From Carya illinoinensis (Eukaryota > Streptophyta > Magnoliopsida > Fagales > Juglandaceae), in assembly GCF_018687715.1 (NCBI RefSeq), contig NC_056766.1, positions 17,540,001 through 17,604,000 on the forward strand: a stretch of DNA of 64,000 nt. Direction: 5' to 3'. Made by a program: the position numbers and the translations under genes. Positions 24,301 to 37,406 of this stretch are shown here, in pieces. Within the stretch, counting starts at the first letter, position 1; each line of letters starts with the position of its first letter. Below the pieces are notes generated by a model that was not told where the DNA came from, searched no databases, and worked only from the letters and a program-made list of their open reading frames with translations.

Positions 24301-26046
24301 TTAGAACCAAACATTTCCTCTATTTTCTCCCTGGATTCTTCATTTTCCAGTTCCATTGCCAGCTTTCCTAGTTCTGTGAATAACTTGAACATTCAACTTA
24401 GTGCCGTATCCATACACTCTTCAGGGACTGATGATGTTTCAGAAATTTTAGATGACTTCAGTGAAAGGAGATTAAGTTCTAGGCATGGACAGAAGAATGC
24501 AGTTTCTGAAAAACTTAACCACTCTACAGAGAGTTATGGAAACATGTTGGCTTCTCATTCCAGAGTTGCTGCACATTCATGGGGATCGTAGTGCAAGACA
24601 GTTAGAGATGTGAACAAAACACTTTGGGAAAATAAACACGCATGTCATACTTCAATTTCCAACAGTTGTGTCGAACCTTTGATTAAATTTTTGAAGGATG
24701 CACATGAATTAAATGATGTAAAAGAACAGAGAGATGGAGCTAAGGTGCTGTTGGCGATTTTGAGAAATAACAGGTGATAATTCTTTTGCATGGATAGTTT
24801 TTTTCTTCTTTTCTACAGATTATAGCTTGAATTATGATCCTTTATGGTCTCAAGGCATGAGGCTTTTCAGTTTTTCTTGAAATGAGAAAAATTGAAACAG
24901 ATTAGCATAGGATTGAAGATTATAAGGCATGCTACAAACGTATGGTTTCACATCAACCAAAAGAGCCATAATGATTAGATCAAAAGAATTGAACCTACTC
25001 AAGGAAAAAAAAATAAAAAATCATTTTGGGGAGCTTAAACTTTTAGTAGGTAACTAGGAACTTAAATGAAAGATATTCCATGGATTTCCCAAACAGTTGT
25101 AGAAAGTACTAAATGGTAAATGAATTGCTAGTATTTACAGGCAAAACATTTTTTCGTCCTCTTAACTCTATTTCTGCTCCCACCCTTTGGTGGTGGTTGC
25201 TGTGAGCATGAACCTGTTTGTTCTTCTTTCTATTGTCCAGTATATTTTGGTGCATGAGAAATTACTAGATCCTATGCTGATCAACTTTCTGTTGTTTCAT
25301 GCAGCAGTGAAATGCTACTATTTGATAAAGATGGGATTTACGTGTTGGCATTGTATATTGAAACTGAAATCACTAGAGAAGTCCTTGGTATCATAGAGGT
25401 TTTGTCTTCCCAACCTGAATACAAGTCTATGATAGTGGCATCTGGTGTTCTTCCTTCCATTCTTAAAGTCCTCAATACCAAGACTAGGGACTTTCATAGT
25501 ATTGCAATGAAGATACTGTGTAATTTGTCCTGCAATGTGATATTGGATACCATATGGTGTATTTGGACTACATTCCAAAGCTGATTCAGTTATTGGGTGA
25601 TCCAGATCTGGCACGGTTTTGCATTGAGATCATTAGGAACCTATGCAGTACAGAGGAGGTTAGGATTGCAGTAGCTGAAACCCGCTCATGCATCAGTGAC
25701 ATTTCCCAAATACTCGAAACTGGAACAAAGGAGGAACAAGAACATGCTGTAGGTGTTCTTCTTTTTGTATGTCGTGAGCATGCTGATTTCTGTCAACTGG
25801 TCATGAGAGACACCATCATACAATCTTTAGTTGATTTGTCTCTCAATGGGAATTCCAGAGGTCAAATAATTGCCTTTGAATTGCTCCTCGTCTTGGAACA
25901 TGTCAAAGATGATCCTGCAGAGCGTTCATTTCCTGAAACTGATTTGGCCCTGCTCGACATCTCAAGCTCCTCCAGTAGCCAGTATGAAGATAAGAAACTG
26001 CCTTTCAAGGCATTTCGGTTCTTTAGAAAGATTTTATCACTATATT
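21397..26046 (+). pseudogene. U-box/ARM E3 ubiquitin ligase pseudogene (PUB5/PUB45-like)
   Basis: Five exons are resolved: 21397-21450, 21992-22177, 23013-23120, 23692-24773 and 25305-26046, all with GT-AG introns and consistent phases. Exons 1-4 carry the plant PUB N-terminal domain (LMCLELKKFIDRIL; ARPRCTSGI; HCSESSKL; SLSQIQNMVP). Exon 4 continues into the U-box (from 24076: FKCPISMQVMHDPMII). Exon 5 holds ARM-type helices. The U-box recruits E2 enzymes to ubiquitinate targets. It is a pseudogene: stops at 22094, 23055, 23998, 24163 and 24589, and a one-base deletion near 25536. The last exon is cut at 26046 by the E1 LTR. The UND/U-box/ARM order is specific to this plant subgroup; the exact orthologue is not determined. 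Confidence 0.9.
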
Positions 26047-26093
26047 TGTAACGCCCTGTACCCGGAAAGGGTCGAAAAGTTAGCCCTTGTTAC

Positions 26094-26617
26094 TGTAAGG
26101 TTCTTGATGGAAACTACTGCAACTCAACACGAGAACGCACGCAGGAAGCAATTACAATCACCCATAGGAAATATAACACTCAAAAATGTATGAACAAGTT
26201 CCATTGCAAATCTTGCAGAGAATCTTCGACGGATCTTCAACCTCTAAGAACTGAAAACCTCCTGCCAAAATCTTCAAGAACCATGCATGGTCACTTATGC
26301 TTATATATACTTGCAGAAGTGAAGTAAGAAATATCAAACACATCGTTTTAATCCCAAAATGCAAACTACAAACAATTAAATGCAACCACATGAATTACAA
26401 CAGATTGCAAAACGCGTCGTTTCATTAATTATCACCTTCAAAACGCAGCAGCTTAAAACACTAAATGGCTTCATTCTTTTCTTCAGAACTCACTGTTTTA
26501 CTTATTCCTTCCTATTAGTTAATTCCTTTATCCTCTCTTCCACAACACTTAGTACCAGCTACATTCTTTTTCCTCATCTCTTCACCTCTTCAAGCCTTTC
26601 CCAAGGCACCCATGACA
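26094..26617 (-). mobile_element. Solo LTR, copia-like, inside the E1 LTR
   Basis: This 524-bp insertion runs TGTAAG...CATGACA and is flanked by the perfect 5-bp duplication GTTAC (26089-26093 and 26618-26622). The other E1 LTR lacks it at the equivalent site. A TATATATAAG box on the minus strand (about 26303-26316) suggests minus orientation. Length and ends suit a Ty1/copia LTR; the family is unknown. Confidence 0.8.
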
Positions 26618-28388
26618 GTTACCTAATATAAGCTCCAATAACTCAAATATATATACTTTAGAGACTACTAAAATATTAACTTATTAGCTCAATACAAATA
26701 TATGTGTTTCTCTACGTGGACACCAAAGAAATACTTTAATAAAATAAATTAAAACTCCACAAAGACTTGTAAATATCCATGACTCAAATTATCAAAATAA
26801 CATAAAATAATAAATCTACTAAATATGACTCTTCAATAAAACATGTATCATTTGGCACTTATTCATCAAACCTTGCTAACACTTCCTCTTCTTGATTTTC
26901 AGTTGAACCATCAAAATTATTTGAAAAATATTGTAGAGATAAGGTGTGAGTTATCAACAATTTAGTAAGTAGAAAACATTACCAATATGTTAATATGAAC
27001 ATTTACAAAATTCAAAATACAGAACAAAATTTTTTACTTTCAGAATGCAGAATCAAAACATATTATCAAAAATATCAGAGCAAAAATTTTGAAAATATTC
27101 TTATTCAAAATTCTTTTGGCATAGCATAACTGAAACATTTCATCAAAAATAGAATTTCATGTTTAACCTCGATGTTAGGGTTGTGCAAACCCTGACGGCC
27201 AATCGAGCAGAAACAAAATGTGAAATCTTCCCCATATTCATTCTTGGAGTCCCGAGTGTGCGTACAAGAAAGATCATGTAGAAAACTACTTTACTTTCAA
27301 AATGGGTGCACTGGAAACAGAAAGATTGGTACCAACCCAAATAGAGGCCACAATTTTACACCCATGGTAAGGTTGGAACAAAATAGAAACTGAATGTCAT
27401 GCCATAGGTTTTCAAAAGTCACATTATATCATATCAGATTATAGAACATATTCAGAATACAAAATAATAATATCATAATCATGGAATTATGCACAAATTT
27501 TCATATTTGCTCTTTACACAATTCATAAATAGAATATCAAAAATTAGCTCATGTCAATAATAGTTAGGACCAAAAATACTTTTCTCTTTCATGTAGATTT
27601 CTTGAGTAATACAGAAGAAATAAATGAGGTTGTTTTCATATTTCTTTTCAAAACAGATATGCATATTTTTAAAATCAATCTCATTTGATTTTTTTTTAAT
27701 TTTTTATGCAAAGTCTAATATAGGAATTCCGTTTATTTGGATTTTTTAGCTTTTCAAAATTTTCTCAAACTAGTGTCGAACAACTATTAATTGTCCACTA
27801 TAAAATAGTCACGTAACTTTCATAAATTTTCAATCGAATATGTATTTCGATAGTTAAACCTAAAATACGAAAGTAACCTATTTTTCTATAATTTTTGTAA
27901 CTCTAAAATATTTTCGCTTTCCAAATTCATCAATATCCACTTAATATTGACTTGACCTAATTCTAAATCAATCACAAGTCTATTTAAAAAAATCAAGTCC
28001 AGCCCTCTTAAGTATTGTAATAGATAGTGTAACCAAAATATTACCAAGTCTAAAATGATTTAGGGCCGAGTCTAACTCATTAACATACATGTTTACTTCA
28101 TAATTATTTAAGATAACCCAATTTCTATTAAGCCCATTACATAAACAAGGTCCATTTGCTCTAAGGTAACCCCAGCCCAATTAATATAAAACACAAGTTT
28201 GCATTTATTATTAGGCATTACAGAAGACTATACAACCAAGAAAAAAAAACAAGCGATGTTTCGGATGAAAAATAACGGTCACCAGGGGCACCGTGCGACA
28301 GACTCACCGTAAGGGCAGCAACGAAGCAGTGACAAGGTGGCTGGGAGTGGCGGTAGAGCATGGGGAGGGGAGAGGGAAAGGGAACTGT

Positions 28389-28429
<41 letters not shown>

Positions 28430-28996
28430 CTTACGTACGGTGGTCCAGGGAGTAGTACGTCAAGCTGCGGCCATGTGGTGTGGGTCTACGATGGTGTCCA
28501 AAGTTGCTCTGTTTCTCTTGCTTAAAGCAGGGACTTACGTGCTATGAGTGTAGGAACGCTGCTGGTGTGGAGGACGTGCAGCAGTGGCTTGGATAACCCT
28601 TTCGGTCGTGCTGGACTGTCCGTGGTGAAGGCTTACAGTTGTTCCGTTGTGGGTTCGAGATTGAGCTATCGGGCGACAGCGGAGGAGATTGCTCTTGTTT
28701 TTCAAGTGGATGAAAATTGGGCTATGGTGGTGTTGCGGTTTGGTGGTCACGGCCAGAAAGCCAAAAGCTGGTGGTTGGACGCGCAGGAAGTGGCGGCAGT
28801 GGCTAATCTGCTGATGGAGCGTGGACTGGAGGGCTGTTGGTGCATGCAGGGGCTGCACTGTGGTGTCTCTAACTGGCAATGTGTTGATCAGGATTCGCGG
28901 TGGCTGAGCAGTGGTGTGTTAAGGTGGTGATATCGTTTGCCTGCTGGGAAAACTATGTCCGGCAACTTCTATATGCATGAGAGAAATACATGTAGG

Positions 28997-29004
28997 TATT
29001 TATA
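28997..29004 (-). promoter_or_regulatory. TATA box of the E1 LTR
   Basis: TATAAATA on the minus strand, upstream of the GC-rich leader. Its position fits the LTR promoter of E1. Confidence 0.55.
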
Positions 29005-29401
29005 GAGGTCGTTGGAAAAACAATAAAGGAGAACCAAAAAAAGGGGGGAACTGTGCATGAGAGACGTGTATAGCATGGAAACGTGTGTCTTGGAAACTGG
29101 TGCTGGGCTACAGGCTTGGATTTTGAGTGTAATTTGAGCGTTTTCCGTGCGTTATGGGTCTCGATTTCTAAAAGTAATACTAGACTATGAAAGATTCCAC
29201 TTAATCCAAAAATAATTGATGATTTTAACTTAATTAGCAAGTCTATAAAAATAAAAGATACTCACCAAAATAAAATTTGGGTCCATAGTCTATTCCAAAA
29301 AGTATTCGTTAATCTCAATTGAGCTTTTCATATGTATAAATAAAAAAAAAAAAAAATAGAAAACATTTAGAATGTAGCTTGTGCTCGACGTGGGTTTTAC
29401 A

Positions 29402-30069
29402 TCCCCTTAAAAAAATTGTCTTTGAAATTTGTCGCATTTAAAGTAAAGCCTAAAATACTTATCCCTCATAATCCATGCCTATTTTAAATTTCTATTATTA
29501 TGTTAAGTCTAATATTTCAAAATTCTAACTTTCCAATATCTCTCGCCCTAGTAACTTTCTAAAATTCTTGTGTTGATTTCCATACATGACCTCGAGTTCA
29601 AACCGAAAAGTATGGACCTCAATAATGGAATTACAAGCCTAATAATTCCTCTATTTTTTTTTAACTAATTATAAAAAGAACTCTCAACATACATTTCAAA
29701 CTCTTAATAATAGTAAGATAAAATGCTTCAAGGTTAAGTCCTGTGAGCTCAATTCACTAATTCTCGAATCCTCACGAAGTCTACTTTCAAACCATCAAAT
29801 TTCTAAAATTCATGCTTTCATTATACACACTGACCAACCAAACACCCAAGGTTAGAGTCTCCTCGATATGAATTATTGGGTTTAATCCCTTTCAACACTT
29901 ATTCGGCAATTCTACTGTGCACCCTTGTGCATTCCTATGTGGTCTATGTCATCCTTTGGGAAATCATATACATTCTCTTCAACCCAACTTCAATACTCCA
30001 AGCTATAAAAATTAGTAAGATTACATAAAACATGCAAGAATGATTAATCCCGACTCCGCTAAAACAATT
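29402..30069 (-). other. E1 internal 3' region, non-coding
   Basis: The PPT complement lies at 29402-29410 and is followed by AT-rich sequence with no recognisable pol. It joins directly to the gag remnant, so PR, RT, RNase H and IN are missing from E1. Confidence 0.6.
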
Positions 30070-30393
30070 GGTTTCAATGAGAAAATGAGTAGAGTACCTA
30101 TGATCGCATTGGTGTTGTCCTTAGCATCTCCAGGTGTGAATGCAAATACTCAAGCCGGTCCCATTCTACGCTGATTGTTTCCCTATATCGTTCATTGGAG
30201 ACTTGGAAGTGGGTTGGGCTTCTTCTTGTCTTCCAATAGCAATGGGCATTCCCTAATGAAGTGCTTGGTCTTACCACATCGAAAATACGACCCCACCTCT
30301 CTTCTGCACTCTCTCTCGTATGTGCATAGCTACAAAACTTACAGTGGTTGTTTGATTGATTTATCTACATTTGCCTCTGACTTGAGCTGCTCT
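30070..30393 (-). pseudogene. E1 gag relic, C-terminal part
   Basis: The minus strand shows a CKFC...H motif and a degenerate zinc knuckle RCGKTKHFIREC, then a YAFTPGDA-type linker that usually precedes protease. The first knuckle cysteine appears lost. This piece continues the gag fragment at 54737-55415; the LARD sits between them. Confidence 0.75.
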
Positions 30394-32461
30394 TATGACG
30401 CCCCCAAATCCCCACATACGGACATGGAAAAATCGAGACGTCTGGATGATGACAACACGGGTCACCATCCTAACAACGAGTGCCAAGTGTGTGTATAAAT
30501 AACAAATGTGTAAAAAGAAACGTGTAGCGGATAACGAAAGTCATAACTAAGTACTAGAATTTTTCTTAGTTTAATACAAAACTGTTCAAAACATACATAA
30601 TAAAATATTACAAGATACAAATATTGTTCAAAGCCAACTTCAAAGCATAAACTTCAACTCAAAACTTCAGCGGAGCCGCCTCCTCGGGCTCAACCTCCTC
30701 CTCCTCCTCGAACTCTGAATCAAAATCTACTGTACCAAAAATGATGCCGCAGGTAAGTAAGATCCAAATGCCACTAGATAAAAACATATTAAAACTCAAA
30801 CAATATACATGAAAGAATGCAAACGCACATGTCCCATGAAAACCACATTTTTCCATGTACGCCAAAATCCAATTTTTGGCCCAAAAACAAATCCATTAAA
30901 ACCAGCCTTGCCATTATTCCATATAATGGCCCAAAGCAAGAAACCACCATTTTTCCAGAAAATAGATCACATAGCCTCAAACCAAACCTTGCCATTTTTC
31001 CCAGGAAATGGCCCATAACCGAAACCATAAAACCAATCCAATTATTGCATGCACCATGATCTTCCCTAGGGATCATCCGCACACTCTGGCTCTGTGCCAC
31101 ACCGCAGGTAACGTCTACTCATGTGATACCTAAACGAGCGATGCCCAGTATTCGCACCCAGCGCGTCCTTGGCCAGGCCATCCTCTAGTCCCCACCACTT
31201 TAGGGACCACGGAGTCGACACGACAGCGTTACCGTATCGTGCGATCCGATCGTCACCCTGCGACAACTCAGGGGATGTCACTTAGTATTATCCACTCCCG
31301 AGTGACCAGAGGAGCTCCACCGAGATAATACCCCATCCCGGCTTGGGGTCGTGATACACACGCACCCGAAAATTCATTTACACATAAAAACTGGATTTTC
31401 TCAATTTAAATAAAATGCACATGAATGCTCCGTGTAATGCACGCCTCAAGGCACAAATAACCAACTAATCACAAATCAATAAAACCAAGCAACTTCGTCC
31501 TCAATCCATCTAACCCCCGAACTCCTTGGACTCAGTCCGGAATCAACCAACCAACAGTCAATTAATTATTGTAAGAGCATAATATATTTCAATCTAAAAG
31601 TAGAGTTTGAAAAATACTTACAGTGCTATACGGTATTTCTTAAAAGCTCGCGGCGTTGCAAACGGTCGAGAAAAAACAACTTAACAGTATATTTTACATA
31701 GCAAGAGGTAAGGGAAGAAGTTGTGAAGAGGTGGTGGCCGGAGGTGGAACGACGGTAGCGAAAAAGCACAAAAACCGTGCGGCTTGGAAGAGTTCGTGGC
31801 GGCTAACGGTAGCTCGGATAGAGGTGAAACTTGGTGGGGATGTTCACTGGTCGAAGGAGAAGAAAACTGGGTGGGTGGTGTCAGCCACGTCGCCGGCGAG
31901 CGGCAGTTCTCGGCTGAGGAAGCAACCGGCGACAGAGAGAGAAGGGAGAGTTGGTGCCGTGACTTCCAGCCGTACGTGGCGGCTAACGACTGCACAGGTT
32001 GGCCTGAAAATTGGGGGGGTGATCACCGGCCGGAGGGGAAACGACCGGTGGGGGCGGTGCACTGCACGGCAGCAGGATGGCGGCGAACTGGGCGGTGGAA
32101 GGAATGGACGGAAATGGAGGGGAGGGCTGGGTCGAGCGCACGGGGGGAGGAGAGGAAAAAGAAGAAGAAAAAGAAAAGAAAGAAGGAAGAAGAGAAAGAA
32201 AAGAGAAAGAAAAAGGAAAAAAAGGAAAGAGAAAAAAAAAAGATGGAGAAAAGAAATGAGGTCCAATCCTCATCTCCGGAGTCCAAAAACTAACTCGACG
32301 AAAACGATTTTAAAAACATAAAACGACTAAAATAAATTAAACACCACGTCAAATAAAATAAAACCAATTAAAATACAATAATTTAAAATAAAAGAGCTAA
32401 TATATAATTAAATTAAAAACAACTTATTCTGTAAAAATACACTTAAAAACGGGTCATCACA
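30394..32461 (-). mobile_element. LARD-like element, 3' LTR (minus strand)
   Basis: It begins TATGACGCCCCCAAATCCCC (first dinucleotide decayed from TG) and ends GTCATCACA, so it is a Tekay-type LTR in reverse. Compared with its partner LTR (47244-54731) it lacks roughly 230 bp around 31695. Flanks GCTCT (30389-30393) and GCTCC (54732-54736) form an imperfect TSD. The purine-rich tract is at about 32156-32257 on this strand. Confidence 0.88.
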
Positions 32462-34796
32462 TCCTCCTCCCCTTAAAACAAATTTCATCCTCGAAATTTG
32501 CAAGATCAACCATCATCGCCAAAAAGATACATGATACAAATCTGAACATAATTGAGAGATACATATCATCGACAACTCCCAACAAATCCAATGGTTATTA
32601 TCTTCACACCATAAATTGCTAATATCGACAACGCCTCTGCTTTACCTTCCGAATTTTCATCCTATTCCAACCTTGGTAACCTAATAGCCACTTCCAAAAT
32701 TAATCATCAATAAACAAAATTTGCACGACCAAAAGATTAATCTCCCATTAAAACTCCGAATCATTACTAATTCCTCAAAATCAATACAAAATTTGAATAT
32801 CTAAGTATCTCCAAACATTATGCTTTCGCGCGCACTCTGATAACTCACCAAAATACATAAAGGCTATATCCTCAAAAAAAATTAACATCATGAAGTACAA
32901 GCTCAATCCATACCTAATCACAAGAAACCTTTACCACATTTCTATAGAAAATAATATACCTCCAAAACCACAAATCTCCACTCATTCCTCAGTTGGTCAT
33001 CGTTGCCCTAATCAAAAATCAACATTCCGCAAAAATACGTCCATGATTGTTGACAGAAATCAATACCCATCAACCTCAACATCCCAAAATGAAAACAAGC
33101 ATCATCCTTTCAAAATAAAATTGCCACATCTCAGGTAAGGAACATAACCTAAAAGGCTCGAATCTATATCGACCAACCCACAAGAGTGACTATGAACTTT
33201 TACCTGATAATCTATATTTAAAAGCTCATCACGTAAATTTTGAATATCATATAACCTGACAATGACTAATCTTAATACGAACCACCATAAAACTCACCAA
33301 AACATTATTGAAACCTTCTTGGTAACTTGCCCACTTATATCTACTTCCATAAGCCAGTATTTATACGACTAGTTTCTTCAATTGCACATCCCCATTAAAT
33401 CTCAAGGCAGGCCATACTACTAAAATCTTCAATCCTCCAAAATTATTCCACATCACTCTTGGGTCCTAAAGCCATATTACCTTCTAAATCTATTTATGTT
33501 ATCCACCGTTGATGCCTAAGTTCCAACCTCCAAGATTTCATCATACATCACACATGGTGACTCAACAAACACTCTTCAAACTAAATAATAATGTCTATAA
33601 TTCTTCCAACTGGACACTTAGTCTCTAAGACAAAATATAGCTCCCAAATTTAAATTCCTAAGTGAACTCAAGTCATGATTAATTCCTGCGAATAATCACA
33701 ACAATCATTGCCTACCATCATTCTATTAAGTAACCCACTTCAACTGTACACTTCGATCATCTTACTAAAAACTCACAACCAAAACTAATAATCATCCAAC
33801 GTATAAGTGATCCACTACTACCATTTCCATCATCTAGACTTATATCTTTAAATCAACAAAAATCATTCCTGAATCTGCTCAACTTATATCCTTAAATATG
33901 CCAAAATCCATTCCTAAAAGTCGGTCGAACATACAGCCTCAACCCAAAAAAAATACTAAAATACCAACACTCAAATTAACATACTCATTTAATACCAACA
34001 CATAAATTACTACCACCTCCAACACCCCGAATGGACCTATATTTTTAAGATTGACAAAATTATTTCCTAACCTACACCACCTTAGTCCTGAAACCTGAAA
34101 AGAATCATTTCCTAAAATTTACCAACCCTATAACCCCCAACTTGAGAATAAGCATCTTCTAAACCATAATTTTCCAAATTTTTATTTAAAAAAAAAAAAA
34201 ACAAACAACCCTCTTCATGAGTCAGCAAAAACATTACCTTCGAGTCTCATAGAGAAAATCTATTCTTGAAAATCTACACATCGATTACTTAAATTAGACG
34301 AATTGATGTCTTAATGGTTGTAGACAAATTAACTCACAAAATGTCATCAATTTGCTTTAGGCAAAATCTGAAACTTCCAATTTAATCGACTGCCCTAATG
34401 CTCGTTAAACCTACCATCTCAGGTTCCATAAACTCATTTCGTAAATCCTATAGAATTTTAACATTAGATTCTTTGCGCTCTTATTAGTTGTTACCTCCGT
34501 TCATTCATGGCTCATGCCTTCGTCCTTATGGATTCAACTAAACCACGACATTTCCCTGCCCAAGCTTAAATCAGTAAATAGCCATCTAACCCAAGTATGC
34601 GCACTCTATCTACGACCATCATTGTACTCTAAAAGGTTTGAAACCTCCATCTACGCAAAGGAATACTATAACTCCAACATAATAATAACCATTTTTGAAC
34701 TAGAGCAATACCCCTAAACTTTAGAAAATACGCTCCTCGAAAATTTCCATATCAAAAACTTAACTCTGATCACCCCTATGGTAATGGTTACAGAGT
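32462..34796 (-). mobile_element. LARD internal region, 3' portion, non-coding
   Basis: It opens with a PPT complement (TCCTCCTCCCCTT, 32462-32474) and the AAATTTCATCCTCGAAATTT block shared with coding Tekay elements. The remaining 2.3 kb has no recognisable retrotransposon protein in any frame and is stop-rich. It ends at the Athila TSD AGAGT (34792-34796). Confidence 0.75.
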
Positions 34797-37130
34797 TGAT
34801 GAAGCACTAAAATTGCATGATTAAGTTACTTAAGCGAACAAATTGTTTAATAAAAAATGATTTAAGTACTTAATTATGCAATAGATCACATTACTTGAGT
34901 CAATTGATACATTCTAGTATTTTGGTGCTTAAAAAGATTTATAATGCAATTGATTCACATGAAACAAGACAAGCACCTCACATGCATGCAACACAAACTC
35001 ACACATGCTAAAAGCAAACAAGTTCACTCGGACATCACATGCACACAGCTGGACCCACAACAGCACTCATGCAAAACACATGCACATGCAGAACAAGAAG
35101 AAAAATCATTCGGATGTGCACACATGTAGAACAGAAAGCAGGAGAAGAATCTGCAGCACATCACATGGACAGCAACTCACACTTGCAGCAGCACATGTAC
35201 AGCAGCAGAAAAATCCTTCAAAGCAGCAGACAATCACGCTGAAAAAAAATCACATGCCAACAGCAGACTATTCGGACCAAGATGCAGAAAAACACATGCA
35301 GAAAAACACATGCAGAAAACGTGGACCTACAAACCAGCACATGCACATGCAGAACAGAAAAAAAAAACAGACAGCAATCAATATGCAGAAAACGTGGACC
35401 AGCTCACACATTCAAACATTCAGCAGAAGATCATTCGGACCACAACATCACAGATGCAGAAAAATGCAAACATACAGACCAAACTCACATGGACAGCACA
35501 CCAATGCAGAAAAGCCGGACAGCAGTTTGGAAGAAAAGCAAGGGGGCAAGCAGCTGTTTTTCTTGACTTTTATCTTTCATTTTTTCTGCTTGCTTTCGGT
35601 TTGGCAGCAAGAGCTGGAGAGTTTGAGTTTTTCTTCTTTCTTTTTGATTCAGCTAGCAGCAGATTTTCAGGGTTTTCTTTTGGTTTTACATTCGGGCAGC
35701 AGAGTAATGTAGAGGTTGGTGTGGTGCCGTGATTAAAGGGGAGTGAAGAGTGGAAATTCGGTGGTGATTGCTGGAATAAATTATTGTGATTGGAGGAGGA
35801 ACCAGGGACGACTAGTAGCAGCTATATATATATATATATATATGTTGCTGGATGTGAGGAGTGGAAAAAAAAAAAGGGCAATCGTTTGGAGAGGAGTAGG
35901 GGTTGAGGGGCAGATTACGTAAGAAAGGGTGAGAAGAGATGTGTGGGGTGGGTGCATGATTAAATGGGGTTGAGAGTTGTCGGTCAGGTGAGGTTTTTTT
36001 TTTTTTGCTTGATAGTTGAGAGACAATGAGAGAGTGAGACGTGGAAGGCTGGGATTAATTTTCCAAAGAAGAGAGGGAGAATCGATGTAGGATTTGAGGG
36101 GTGAGACTTGGCTGGAGTGAGACTTGGCTGAGGTAGAAATTCACGTGGGGAGTTTCTAGAACTTGAGAGAAGACGTGTGTATGTTTGAGTGGAGATCAAA
36201 ATCGTTTGGTGGGGATTTAAAGTGTGTAAGGTCGGTTGGAGCTAGTGAGACGTGTAGGGAGTTGAGTGAGTCGGCTGGAAGAAATTGATAAATTTTCAGT
36301 AGGAGCTGGAGAACACTGCATTAGAAGGAGCTGGTTTGACGTGAACAGACATATAAATTGGAGTTATCGACAGTTGGATGTGAGCTACTTGCTAGACAGA
36401 ATATGCAATGGAAAAGGCAGCTAGGACACCAAACAGAGAGGGAGTTTTAACTTTTATTTTATTTTCTTTTCTTTTCAGTTTTATGTTATTGTGTGGTTTC
36501 ATTGTATTTTATTTTAATTTTATCCTGAACAATGTTTCTATAGCACTTATAATAAATATGATTTGCTAAATTTTCATACTAAGGTGAGAGGTAAAGTTTA
36601 ATGATTTAAATATTGTTTTCGGATCCACGTAAAATTTATTTTACGAGCTTGATCGATTGAAAGATATTATTATTGGATATTTTGATTATCTATATACTCG
36701 TCTTGATTCATTGTGATTTCTGAATACAGTGAATGCTTGAGGAATCCCTGTGGTATTTAAATAGATTTGTAAATGTTTTAATCATCAATCGTTCACGCTC
36801 AATCATAAGCAACTATTTTTCTTGATCTTAAATGCTAAATCTTCCAACTAAACGGAATCATTATTCTAGTTTAATTGAAGTAAATCAATCGGAAACAATA
36901 TCATAAATTATTAGACGGATCCTCGAAACCTTAGTCTTTCTCCATATCTTTATATTCGATTGTACGTTTTTTTTAGTAATTTCGTTTCATCATCTGAATT
37001 TATTTTCTTTATCACAAAAGTCAATCCCTGTGGATTCGATCCTGTAAGATACTACAACACCTGTATACTTGCAGGTAAAACTGCACTAAATTTTTGGTTC
37101 ATTAATTTGAGTCAGAGTTTAGGCGCAACA
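34797..37130 (+). mobile_element. Athila element 5' LTR
   Basis: This 2334-bp LTR runs TGATGAAGCACT...GGCGCAACA. It matches 44050-46419 nearly base for base apart from simple-repeat length changes. The T-poor 5' part has CACATGCAGAAAA-type repeats (about 35280-35390), and a (TA)n microsatellite occupies about 35822-35843. The left TSD AGAGT is at 34792-34796. Confidence 0.95.
36352..36358 (+). promoter_or_regulatory. Possible TATA box of the Athila LTR
   Basis: TATAAAT occurs here and at 45641-45647 in the other LTR. A promoter role is assumed from motif and position only. Confidence 0.3.
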
Positions 37131-37136
37131 AGTTTT

Positions 37137-37154
37137 TGGCGCCGTTGCCGGGGA
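37137..37154 (+). other. Athila primer-binding site (tRNA-Asp type)
   Basis: TGGCGCCGTTGCCGGGGA lies six bases after the 5' LTR. It is the primer site typical of Athila and related plant elements. Confidence 0.85.
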
Positions 37155-37406
37155 TTGCAACGAGTGATAATTTTTTTTTTTTTGTTTTAGAAAAAAAAAA
37201 TATAGTAATCTTTTGCTAATTGTTTTTCATATACTTTTTGCAGATACGATTTGTTTTCTAGAAAAGAGAGCATGTAACATTGCTTCCATCTTCATACCAT
37301 TTGGTAATCTCATTCAAAAAAAAAAAAAATTACTTTCTTGCTTGTTTTGCATTTTGTTTATTTTGTTTATTTTTAATATTTGAATGTGCTTGATCCTCTA
37401 TGATGA

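Larger units (their letters stand above)
26047..29401 (-). mobile_element. E1 retrotransposon 3' LTR (minus strand)
   Basis: It starts TGTAACGCCCTG and ends GGGTTTTACA, followed by a PPT complement (TCCCCTTAA). It matches the right-hand LTR at 56019. Without the inserted solo LTR it is about 2.83 kb. On the minus strand a TATAAATA box lies at 28997-29004. Downstream of it, in element sense, is a GC-rich leader (about 28270-28960) with a (GA)n microsatellite at 28391-28427. Open frames in this leader look incidental. Confidence 0.85.

Noticed and set aside
28293..28930. ORFs of 84-128 codons in a GC-rich block
   Set aside because: They overlap on both strands within the E1 LTR leader, around a (GA)n microsatellite, with no known domain.
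31656..32321. Lys/Arg/Glu-rich ORFs over the purine tracts (also 8120-8404, 49712-49992, 52846-53271 and 57701-58453)
   Set aside because: They come from homopurine/homopyrimidine DNA in LTRs, which lacks stops by composition; reverse frames give Phe/Ser-rich mirrors.
35005..35712. Long plus-strand frames in the Athila LTR (also 44197-44994)
   Set aside because: Low-complexity, T-poor ATGCAGAAAA sequence leaves several overlapping frames open at once, and the frames differ between the two LTRs. No domain is present.
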